Assembly (NCBI GenBank): GCA_028689195.1 | Contig: JAQTWR010000083.1 | Location: forward strand, 1 to 9,313 | DNA: 9,313 nucleotides | Origin: Anaerolineales bacterium | GTDB lineage: Bacteria > Chloroflexota > Anaerolineae > Anaerolineales > Villigracilaceae | Direction of reading: 5' to 3' | In this document: in pieces, positions 1 to 6,300 of the stretch | Layout of the letters: each line of letters starts with the position of its first letter | Numbering within the stretch: the first letter of the stretch is position 1 | Program-made: the position numbers and the translations under genes | The notes under the pieces: generated by a model | Told to the model about the DNA's origin: nothing | The model's database searches: none | The model's input: the letters and a program-made list of their open reading frames with translations, nothing else

Positions 1-135
1 GGTGGAGTTTTCCACGTCGCCGCCAATGGATATTTGCTTGGCGGTTATCGCTTTTACAATTAGGGCAATATCGTCTTTAGACGCGGCATTTCCCGAAAGT
101 TTTTGCACTGCGATTTGCAAAGCATCATTATCCAT
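1..135 (-). CDS. N-terminal fragment of an unidentified protein, effector-associated-domain-like start
   Basis: The first 45 codons of a gene that runs off the left edge are visible. The ATG at 135-133 is preceded by AAGGTG at 145-140, which decides the start. The peptide begins MDNDALQIAVQKLSGNAASK, continues with a short hydrophobic helix (DDIALIVKAITAKQ) and ends with a turn-rich ISIGGDVENST. A small helical N-terminus followed by a glycine-rich segment of the GGDV type resembles the start of bacterial signalling or conflict proteins, in which a short effector-associated domain precedes a NACHT/NB-ARC ATPase, CHAT or TIR-type effector. This is a memory-based resemblance only, and nothing diagnostic of the effector lies in the window. 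The gene follows dinG in the same direction after 64 bases. I see no clear terminator in that gap, so read-through from dinG is possible. The coding call is fairly safe; the family assignment is weak. Confidence 0.6.
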   Translation of the reverse strand, partial: MDNDALQIAVQKLSGNAASKDDIALIVKAITAKQISIGGDVENST

Positions 136-199
136 AGCGCACCTTTTTTGTATGGCGTTACTTTTACCTATCTGCCTGTTTCCTTATTTACTCGTTGAC

Positions 200-2995
200 T
201 TATATCCCAAGCCAATCGCTCGCCATCTTTGCCAAGCCCGCCGCCGCGCCTTGACGCGCGGTGCATTGCGGCAGCGATTCTAAAAACATCCTGCCGTATT
301 GTTTGGTCAGCACGCGCCTGTCTAAAATGACCACAATACCGCGATCCGAAGCGGAGCGGATGAGCCGCCCAAATCCCTGGCGGAATTTCAAAATGGATTC
401 GGGTAGATAATATTCGTTGAATGAGTCTTCGTAAAGTTCAGAGCGCGCGGCAATGATCGGGTCGCTTGGCACGCCGAAAGGCAATTTGGTGATGACCACC
501 ACCGAGAGCGAATCGCCTTGCACGTCCACGCCTTCCCAGAAGGAACGCGTCCCAAGCAATACGGCGCGGTCGGTGGATTTGAAAGATTCCAGCAGCGCGT
601 TCGGCGAAGCGCCTTCGCCTTGTTCAAACACAAAAATATCCTCGCGCGCCAGCGGACCTGTGATGGCTTGCGCGGTTTTCTTCAACGCGGCGTAGGATGT
701 GAACAACACCAACATCCGTCCGCCGGTGGCTTTGGCTGTGGCGATAATGGCGCGGTCGAGCGCCTGCTGATAGCCTTGCGCGTTGGGTTCGGGCATATCG
801 TTTGCCACATACAGCAGCGCGCTGGATTCATAATCAAAGGGAGAGCCGAGCGCGAGCGTATCCACTTCGTTGGCGTTGAGCGTGTTGCGGAGATATTGAA
901 ATTCGCCGTGCGTGGTCAGCGTCGCAGAAGCCATCACCACGCAGGTCTTTTCGTTCCATAAATGTTTTTCCACCAGCGGACCCACGCGCAGCGGCGCGGC
1001 GTTGAGCGATAATCTCTCGCCGCGCGGATTGACCTCGATCCAGTAAATTAATTCGTTGGACGGTTTGCTCATCATGCCCGAAGCGGCGGTTTCAGATTCG
1101 TTCATGCGGCGCATCAAACTGCTGAGATTGCCCATCACATCTTCAAGATTGTCGTGACCTTCGGCGTATAAATCTGCCAGCGCTTTGTAAATTTCTTCGA
1201 GCGTTTTCAAAAGCAGCGACATGGTTTCGCTGAGTTGACTCCACATAATTTCGACGTCGTCCCAGCCTTGCAGCGCGCGCGTCGCGTTGACCACGCGCAA
1301 CTGCCACGAATAATTGCTGACGGGCTGCCCCTGTCGTTGAATGGCGATGAAGTCGCTGAGGATATGAAAAAATTCTTTGGTGATTTGTTCAAGCCGAAAC
1401 GCCTGATCGGTTGCGCGTTTGGCTTTTTGTTGCAGCAATCCAAAATCGGAGGGGCGCAGCGTTTCATGCGTTTCGGTCAGCAGTCTGCCTATTGCGCCCG
1501 CCGAGCCGCCGCCCAATTCTTTGAGCATACGTTCCAAATCGGCTTGCGTCAGGCGGAAGGATAACGCGCTCGTTACCGCGTTTTCAACGTGATGCGCTTC
1601 GTCAATGACGACGTAATCGTATTCGGGCAAAACCTTTCCGTTTGTCGAAGCGTCTGAAAGCAGGAGCGCGTGATTGACAACCAGCAAATGCGAACTGAGC
1701 GCCGCTTGCTTTGCGCGGAAAAACGCGCAGGTTCCACCCATGCGCCCCAAGCAGGATTCGTTCGTGCAAGCGTCGTCTTCTGCGGAAAGCCTGCTCCACA
1801 CTTCGCGTTCGGTGGGTCCCGTGAGGTTTAGTTCGTTTCTGTCGCCGCTGGCGTTATCCAATTGCCAGACGATGATTTTCGAAAGCACGCGCATTTCGTT
1901 TGCGTCCTTCGGTCCGTTCTTGCGCATGTATTCAAACTTGCGCGGACAAAGATAATTGCTGCGTCCTTTCAAAATTGCGGCGCGCACATCGAGATTCAAT
2001 GCGGCTTGCAGGTCGGGAATATCTTTTTTGATTAATTGATCTTGAAGGTTGATGGTGTTTGTGGAGATGACCACGCGCGTATTATTTTGGACGGCGAATA
2101 GCGCGGCTGGAACGAGGTACGCGAACGATTTCCCCACGCCGGTTCCCGCCTCGACCAAAAGGTGATTCCCGTTGGATAGCGCTTTGCTCACCGCGCGGAG
2201 CATGTCCACTTGCTCGGGGCGATGTTCGTAAGATTCAAAATATTGCGAGAACGGACCGCCATGTTCCAACACCGCCGCGGCTTCTTCGGGGTCGAGCGCG
2301 GTCGGTTCTTCGTTTTTCTCGACGGGCGGAAAATTTCTTTTCGCCGAATCAAATTTCGGCTTGGGTTTCGCCGCGGCGGGGATTCGCTTGGCGGTAATCC
2401 CGTCTTTGGCGCGCAGTCGAATCGCTTGCTCGAAGACCCAACCCGCATCCCAATTTACAAAATTATTGAGTTCGACGATTTCTTCCAATATCTTGAGCGG
2501 AAGTTCGCGCGCCATTTCCAGCAACCGGACATAACAAGCCTGTGTGACGCGGGCGTCGTCCAGCGCGCGATGGGTGGCGGGTAGGGGGATGCTGAGTTGT
2601 TGCCCAAGCGAACCGAGATTGTAGCGGCTTGCGGTCGGCATCAAAACCGAAGCGAGTTCGTAGGTGTCAATCGTTTGTTGGTATGGAAACATTCCCGCCT
2701 TGCGCAAAAATCCAATATCGAATTTGACATTGTGACCGAGAATGGGAGAGTCGCCAACGAAGGCGGCGAGCTCGTGCGCGATGGCGCTTAATCGCGGCGC
2801 CTGGCGCACCATCGCGTTATCAATGCCGGTTAGCCCTGTAATGTAATCGGGGATGGCTTTGCCCGGATTGACGAGCGTGGAGAATTCGTCTTCTACGCGC
2901 CTGCCGTTGAATTTAACCGCCGCGACTTCGATGATTGCGTCGCGGTTTTCGTCGAGACCTGTAGTTTCAATGTCAATTGATACGATGGTTGTCAT
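200..2995 (-). CDS. dinG: DinG-family ATP-dependent helicase with N-terminal DEDDh exonuclease domain
   Basis: This 931-residue protein is predicted to act on DNA in the cytoplasm during repair or replication restart. Residues 1-165 form a DnaQ-like 3'-5' exonuclease: motif I VSIDIETTG (Asp8, Glu10), motif II GHNVKFDIGF (Asp93) and motif III HRALDDA (His142, Asp147), so the DEDDh set is complete. A linker rich in Pro, Lys and Glu (about 200-245) leads to an XPD/DinG superfamily-2 helicase: RPEQ near 259, Walker A AGTGVGKS at 283-290, DEAH at 465-468 and motif VI QGFGRLIR at 873-880. Four cysteines (350, 410, 415, 423) lie between Walker A and DEAH, where E. coli DinG binds a 4Fe-4S cluster. 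DinG proteins of Firmicutes with the same exonuclease fusion are described as lacking that cluster, so this one looks intermediate. The start is supported by the exonuclease motif beginning at residue 4. No Shine-Dalgarno sequence is visible upstream of the ATG. The preceding gene ends 33 bases upstream. Confidence 0.93.
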   Translation of the reverse strand: MTTIVSIDIETTGLDENRDAIIEVAAVKFNGRRVEDEFSTLVNPGKAIPDYITGLTGIDNAMVRQAPRLSAIAHELAAFVGDSPILGHNVKFDIGFLRKAGMFPYQQTIDTYELASVLMPTASRYNLGSLGQQLSIPLPATHRALDDARVTQACYVRLLEMARELPLKILEEIVELNNFVNWDAGWVFEQAIRLRAKDGITAKRIPAAAKPKPKFDSAKRNFPPVEKNEEPTALDPEEAAAVLEHGGPFSQYFESYEHRPEQVDMLRAVSKALSNGNHLLVEAGTGVGKSFAYLVPAALFAVQNNTRVVISTNTINLQDQLIKKDIPDLQAALNLDVRAAILKGRSNYLCPRKFEYMRKNGPKDANEMRVLSKIIVWQLDNASGDRNELNLTGPTEREVWSRLSAEDDACTNESCLGRMGGTCAFFRAKQAALSSHLLVVNHALLLSDASTNGKVLPEYDYVVIDEAHHVENAVTSALSFRLTQADLERMLKELGGGSAGAIGRLLTETHETLRPSDFGLLQQKAKRATDQAFRLEQITKEFFHILSDFIAIQRQGQPVSNYSWQLRVVNATRALQGWDDVEIMWSQLSETMSLLLKTLEEIYKALADLYAEGHDNLEDVMGNLSSLMRRMNESETAASGMMSKPSNELIYWIEVNPRGERLSLNAAPLRVGPLVEKHLWNEKTCVVMASATLTTHGEFQYLRNTLNANEVDTLALGSPFDYESSALLYVANDMPEPNAQGYQQALDRAIIATAKATGGRMLVLFTSYAALKKTAQAITGPLAREDIFVFEQGEGASPNALLESFKSTDRAVLLGTRSFWEGVDVQGDSLSVVVITKLPFGVPSDPIIAARSELYEDSFNEYYLPESILKFRQGFGRLIRSASDRGIVVILDRRVLTKQYGRMFLESLPQCTARQGAAAGLAKMASDWLGI

Positions 2996-3004
2996 ATTAG
3001 AACA

Positions 3005-3013
3005 AGTGTACCA
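3005..3013 (-). promoter_or_regulatory. Possible extended -10 promoter for dinG
   Basis: On the minus strand TGGTACACT reads as an extended -10 (TGn plus TACACT). It places a start site about 2-4 bases before the dinG ATG at 2995. No -35 match and no ribosome-binding sequence accompany it. If real, it would give a nearly leaderless dinG transcript. This is a short motif match only, so confidence is low. Confidence 0.28.
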
Positions 3014-3028
3014 TGAAGTAGCGCGGCA

Positions 3029-4369
3029 TTAATCTTGCGCCGATAAATCTATTTGCGCGGTCAAAAATATCCATCCAAACAAACGGAAGGTTTCGACGGC
3101 TGGAAAGATATGCCTGCTTACCCCGTCGGCGTCGCCGAAAAAACTTAATATAAGAGATGCGGATGCGTATAAAAACATCCAGGCGGCGAGCCATGCCCAA
3201 CCGACGCTTTCGCCGCTTTTTTTGTTGAACGCAGCCGCGCAAAGTCCAATGAGGAGGATTGCGTCTATGGCGAATACCGCATTAGATTGCGGGTGAAATA
3301 CTTTTCCGAATTCAAGGAGCGCGTTTCGATATTTGATTTCAGGGCTTTTGTAATAGGGCTGGGTAAAGTCGGATTGGAGGTAGGCTGTATTTTCCAGCAA
3401 GGTAGCGCCGACAAAACCCGGATGCGCGAGCAGAAATTTCAAATAAGAGGCGGCGGCGTGTTTTTGAAACCATGTTTTATATTCGGCGCTCGACGTATCA
3501 CCCGGCATTCCGCGCTCTTTGAAGTATTCGACCCGCGCGGGGTGTGGAAAAATATAGGCGTTGAAAGCGTTGCCAAGCGGCGTTTGCTGCCTTACGCTTT
3601 GACGCGACGCCGCCGAGCCAAGCAAAAAGAAACCTATCAGCAGAATGGCGAGCGCGGCGAATATTTTGTTCCGCCGAATTCTTTTGACGAATATCAGCGG
3701 GGAGAAAACAATCAACGTTATGGCGATTGCGGATAGATGCGCGTCGCGGATGAAAATCCATAACGTAAAAACCGCCAGCCAAGCCGCAATCAGCAGCGAT
3801 GTTTGAGCGGGGCGGTTTTCATCTTCCCTGCCGAGCAAGCGGAATATGATCTCTGTCAGCAGCGCCAGCGCCAGCGCGAACATGGAGAAAGAAATGGTTT
3901 CCGAACTGAGAACGCTGTCCCATTCCGCGATTTGCGGCGTGAAGCCGAAAAGGAGAATCAAAGCCGCCGCGAGTGTTTTGAAAAGCGGGCGCCTGAGTCT
4001 GCGGGCGACGCTCCACGCTAACGCGCACCAGCCAATGAGCGCAAGGATGTTTTGAAAGACGACGATTTTCGTGAAGCAGGGCTGTATTTCTCTAAAAATT
4101 TCTTTTTTGAGCGCGGGCGCGCTAAAGGGAGCGTCTACGCATTTTGAATCGGGGATAAGTTTGTAGAGCAGGTTTGTCGTAAATAGCCTTTCTCCTGTAA
4201 AGGCTTGCCATGAAAATAAAGGCGCGGCGGACGAACCGACATACGACGGCGTATCGGGCATTGCAATCGAGAGGCGCAGATCCCCGTAGAGCGTTGCGCG
4301 AGTCCATGCGCCCGCAATGAGTATGAAAAGAATTATTAAGTTTGTCCATCTGTGTTGTGAAGATGACAT
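3029..4369 (-). CDS. Polytopic membrane protein, GT-C glycosyltransferase-like, hypothetical
   Basis: This 446-residue integral membrane protein has roughly ten hydrophobic segments: about 8-25, 102-121, 130-147, 159-178, 188-207, 210-228, 235-252, 364-381, 388-410 and 422-440. Two soluble loops are likely, at residues 26-100 and 253-363. Several details recall lipid-linked-sugar-dependent GT-C transferases of the ArnT/PMT type. An acidic residue lies in the first loop (MPDTPSYVG, Asp39), WDSVLSSET (Asp151, Glu157) precedes a membrane helix, and a basic motif SRHIFPAV (about 418-425) lies near the C-terminus. The spacing is consistent with that fold, but no motif is decisive and the sugar, lipid and acceptor are unknown. 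The ATG at 4369-4367 follows AAGGGA (4384-4379) by 9 bases. The gene starts 15 bases after the NERD-like gene, so it is probably co-transcribed with plsX. Coding status is secure; function is tentative. Confidence 0.72.
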   Translation of the reverse strand: MSSSQHRWTNLIILFILIAGAWTRATLYGDLRLSIAMPDTPSYVGSSAAPLFSWQAFTGERLFTTNLLYKLIPDSKCVDAPFSAPALKKEIFREIQPCFTKIVVFQNILALIGWCALAWSVARRLRRPLFKTLAAALILLFGFTPQIAEWDSVLSSETISFSMFALALALLTEIIFRLLGREDENRPAQTSLLIAAWLAVFTLWIFIRDAHLSAIAITLIVFSPLIFVKRIRRNKIFAALAILLIGFFLLGSAASRQSVRQQTPLGNAFNAYIFPHPARVEYFKERGMPGDTSSAEYKTWFQKHAAASYLKFLLAHPGFVGATLLENTAYLQSDFTQPYYKSPEIKYRNALLEFGKVFHPQSNAVFAIDAILLIGLCAAAFNKKSGESVGWAWLAAWMFLYASASLILSFFGDADGVSRHIFPAVETFRLFGWIFLTAQIDLSAQD

Positions 4370-4384
4370 CCAAATAATTCCCTT

Positions 4385-5080
4385 TTAATCTTTTTGGAAT
4401 AGCGCGGTTATCTTCTCTATTTGACTTGTCGAAAGCGCGCGATTCTTTGCGCCCTGCCGCAGGAATTCTTTGAGTTGTTTTAGCTTCATCGCGGCGATGG
4501 ACGAGTCGCCGACTTCTAATTCCACGCTGTCGTTGGTAAAGATTAGAATCGGCTTGATTTCAGGGATGTCCGCTTCGTCCATGTTTTTGGCAAGGAATTT
4601 TCTTAGGGCTTGGGTTTCGCCTTCCGCGTCAATCTCAGGACGTCCCAAACTTTCCTGCCCGAAGATTCGCATATAGCCCTGCATGAATCCGCCGCCGCTC
4701 AACCGCCAGCGATTTTTTGCGAAAGCGATTTTTCCGCCTTGATGATAGGGCAGCAAGACCCACACGCCCGAAGGTCCCACCAATAAATGCGAAATGGGCG
4801 AAGCGTAGTGGTACAGGTTGAATTCGCTGTGCAAGCCTTTAAGCCCCGCGTCAATTTTTTCATCGGGGCGCGGAGAACGTCCCCAACGGCTGCCCATGTA
4901 CATGCCGATTTGAGTCATAATAAATCCGACTACAAGGCAGGCGACCGAATATATAAACAGTTCGGGCTTTTTGAATGAGATGTACATGCCTGCGCCAAGA
5001 ACGATCAGCGCGGCAAGACTTGTCCATTGTCCAATTTTTCCATTGCGTTCGATTAGTTTTTCGTTTTTGATGATCTTCAT
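4385..5080 (-). CDS. Two-helix membrane protein with NERD-like domain
   Basis: This 231-residue protein has two membrane helices (about 18-35 and 41-61), then a soluble, probably cytoplasmic domain. The segment GLKGLHSEFNLYHY (79-92) followed by PISHLLVGPSGVWVLLP (95-111) and GGKIAFAKNRW (115-125) follows the strand-turn-strand layout of NERD (nuclease-related) domains. There a typical member reads an Asp-Val-Val-Val-Gly-Pro-x-Gly-Val strand and then Glu-x-Lys. Here the acidic residue is replaced (Ser-His at 97-98) and no E-x-K follows, so nuclease activity looks unlikely. IKPILIFTNDSVELEV (175-190) fits the later core strand of that fold. The ATG at 5080-5078 overlaps the plsX stop by one base (TAATG). 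With no good Shine-Dalgarno sequence, translation is probably coupled to plsX. The role is unknown. The NERD resemblance is by eye; a restriction-endonuclease-like fold with another function is the main alternative. Confidence 0.75.
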   Translation of the reverse strand: MKIIKNEKLIERNGKIGQWTSLAALIVLGAGMYISFKKPELFIYSVACLVVGFIMTQIGMYMGSRWGRSPRPDEKIDAGLKGLHSEFNLYHYASPISHLLVGPSGVWVLLPYHQGGKIAFAKNRWRLSGGGFMQGYMRIFGQESLGRPEIDAEGETQALRKFLAKNMDEADIPEIKPILIFTNDSVELEVGDSSIAAMKLKQLKEFLRQGAKNRALSTSQIEKITALFQKD

Positions 5081-6093
5081 TATTTTATGCTTTCATTGAT
5101 TGCAGATTTAATGGCGTCCAGCGCTTTCGCGTCTACGGCTTCTTTCGCCACGCGCACGGCGTTTTTCATTGCAAACGCATCCGAACGCCCGTGACCGATG
5201 AACACAAGTCCGTTCACGCCGAGCAGGGGAGCGGCGCCTTGTTCGCTGGGGTCGAGCAGTCTTTTGATTGCGCCCAGCGCGGGCTTGACCAGCAAGCCGC
5301 CGATCTTTGTCAACAAACTTCCATTCTTGATGATTTCGCGGATTTTATCGGTGATCAACTTCGCCACCGCTTCGGATGATTTCAGCATCACGTTGCCTGT
5401 GAATCCATCAGTCACCGCCACATCCACTGCGCCGCCGATGACTTCCTTGCCTTCCACGTTTCCAAAATAATTCAACTTCGCGGCTTTGAGCAGCGGCGTT
5501 GTGGCTTTGACCAATTCGTTGCCTTTGCCTTCCTCTTCGCCGTTCGAGAGCAGCCCAACTTTTGGATTTTTCACGCCGCGTACTTTTTCGGCATAGACGC
5601 TGCCCATGATGGCGAACTGCAAAAGATTTTCGGGTTTGCAATCGGGGTTTGCGCCAATATCCAACACGACGCAAAAACCCGTCGCGGTGGGGAAGATGGG
5701 CGCAAGCGCGGGGCGATCTACGCCGCGAATACGTCCCAGCCTGAATAGCGCGGAGACCATTCCCGCGCCGGTATTGCCCGCCGTTACGAACGCATCTGCT
5801 TCGCCGTTCTTTATCAGATCCATGCCGACCGCCATTGAATTCTTCGCGTCTTTGCTGCGCGCTTTCAGGACAAGCCCTTCGCCCTTGTCGTTCATGGTTA
5901 AAACTTCAGGCGCGTGGACAATCCGAATGGAAAGGTCTTTTGCGTTTTGAGAATCCAATACGGGTTTGATGAGCGCTTCGTCGCCGACGAGAATAATTTC
6001 CACGCCATATTCGCGCGCGGCGGCTACTGCGCCTTCTACGTCAGGTCTTGGAAACTCGTCGCTTCCCATTGCGTCTACAACGATTCGAGCCAT
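5080..6093 (-). CDS. plsX: Phosphate acyltransferase PlsX
   Basis: PlsX converts acyl-ACP and phosphate to acyl-phosphate, which PlsY uses to acylate glycerol-3-phosphate at the start of phospholipid synthesis. It acts as a cytosolic enzyme at the membrane surface. The 337-residue product has the family signatures in order: VVDAMGSDEFP at the N-terminus, TAGNTGAGM, RPALAPIFP, LDIGANPDCKP, GLLSNGEEEGKGN, FGNVEGKEV, VTDGFTGNVMLK, APLLGVNG and a final GHGRSDAFAMKNA segment. Two in-frame ATGs occur, at 6099 and 6093. AGGAG at 6104-6100 abuts the first but is 6 bases before the second, and homologues begin close to the VDAMG motif, so 6093 is chosen. The gene is divergent from tRNA-Leu and overlaps the next gene by one base. 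It is not beside fab genes or plsY in this window, unlike many plsX-fab clusters. Confidence 0.96.
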   Translation of the reverse strand: MARIVVDAMGSDEFPRPDVEGAVAAAREYGVEIILVGDEALIKPVLDSQNAKDLSIRIVHAPEVLTMNDKGEGLVLKARSKDAKNSMAVGMDLIKNGEADAFVTAGNTGAGMVSALFRLGRIRGVDRPALAPIFPTATGFCVVLDIGANPDCKPENLLQFAIMGSVYAEKVRGVKNPKVGLLSNGEEEGKGNELVKATTPLLKAAKLNYFGNVEGKEVIGGAVDVAVTDGFTGNVMLKSSEAVAKLITDKIREIIKNGSLLTKIGGLLVKPALGAIKRLLDPSEQGAAPLLGVNGLVFIGHGRSDAFAMKNAVRVAKEAVDAKALDAIKSAINESIK

Positions 6094-6099
6094 AAACAT

Positions 6100-6104
6100 C
6101 TCCT
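6100..6104 (-). promoter_or_regulatory. Shine-Dalgarno site that sets the plsX start
   Basis: AGGAG on the minus strand lies directly against the upstream ATG (6099) but 6 bases from the ATG at 6093. The spacing selects the downstream start, giving a protein two residues shorter than the longest reading frame. Confidence 0.8.
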
Positions 6105-6116
6105 ATAAAAATTTGC

Positions 6117-6144
6117 TTGACAAGAAAAGCATCCCGATTATAAT
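6117..6144 (+). promoter_or_regulatory. Consensus sigma-70-type promoter of tRNA-Leu
   Basis: TTGACA (6117-6122) and TATAAT (6139-6144) are exact consensus hexamers separated by 16 bases. The expected start site, near 6151, leaves only a few bases of 5' leader before the mature tRNA at 6158. A strong promoter of this kind is normal for a stable RNA gene. Confidence 0.88.
6137..6142 (-). promoter_or_regulatory. Possible -10 element toward plsX, shared with the tRNA promoter
   Basis: The 8-base palindrome ATTATAAT (6137-6144) contains TATAAT on both strands. Read on the minus strand, the -10 at 6142-6137 would start transcription about 35-40 bases before the plsX ATG. No convincing -35 is seen inside the tRNA gene, where it would have to lie. 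This is the only good -10 in the short plsX upstream gap. Confidence 0.38.
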
Positions 6145-6157
6145 ACGCCCTGCTCTC

Positions 6158-6239
6158 GCTCTGGTGCTGGAATTGGCAGACAGGCATGCTTGAGGTGCAT
6201 GTGCCGCGAGGCGTGGAGGTTCAAGTCCTCTCCAGAGCA
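6158..6239 (+). tRNA. tRNA-Leu, anticodon GAG
   Basis: This 82-base class II tRNA folds completely. The acceptor stem GCTCTGG pairs with CCAGAGC (6232-6238), with discriminator A at 6239. The D-arm region contains AATTGGCAGA. The anticodon stem CATGC/GCATG (6185-6189, 6197-6201) carries loop TTGAGGT with anticodon GAG at 6192-6194. The variable arm GCC-GCGA-GGC is typical of leucine tRNAs. The T stem GGAGG/CCTCT encloses TTCAAGT. The GAG anticodon reads CUC and CUU codons. CCA is not encoded (CAA follows), so it must be added by a nucleotidyltransferase. This is the only plus-strand gene in the window. Confidence 0.96.
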
Positions 6240-6248
6240 CAAGCAATG

Positions 6249-6277
6249 AAAATCCCCGAATTCGTTCGGGGATTTTT
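6249..6277. terminator. Bidirectional rho-independent terminator
   Basis: A perfect 12-base stem (6249-6260 with 6265-6276) closed by a TTCG loop is followed by T-rich sequence on the plus strand and by TTTT on the minus strand. It lies 9 bases after the tRNA and 24 bases after the DDAH stop codon. It therefore can end both convergent transcripts. Confidence 0.88.
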
Positions 6278-6300
6278 GATTCAGGCAACGCGAACACGCG

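Noticed and set aside
2..283. Plus-strand 93-residue open frame at the left edge
   Set aside because: It crosses the edge gene, the intergenic gap and the dinG 3' end in antisense. It has no ribosome-binding site or recognisable motif.
518..961. Plus-strand 147-residue open frame inside dinG
   Set aside because: It lies fully within a well-supported DinG coding sequence on the opposite strand; its length is explained by codon bias with few stop codons in the antisense frame.
4371..4390. Imperfect inverted repeat CCAAATAATT / AATCTTTTTGG between the NERD-like and GT-C-like genes
   Set aside because: The arms do not match well, there is no GC-rich stem, and the AAGGGA ribosome-binding site explains the central part.
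6103..6297. Minus-strand 64-residue open frame across the tRNA-Leu gene
   Set aside because: It is the antisense of the tRNA and its terminator. The WRGLEPPRLAAHAP-type peptide is a well-known spurious product of antisense tRNA sequence, and it has no ribosome-binding site.
6158..6300. tRNA-Leu as an integration site for a mobile element
   Set aside because: The sequence after the tRNA is a terminator followed by a conserved transporter operon. No integrase, direct repeat of the tRNA 3' end, or phage gene is seen in the window.
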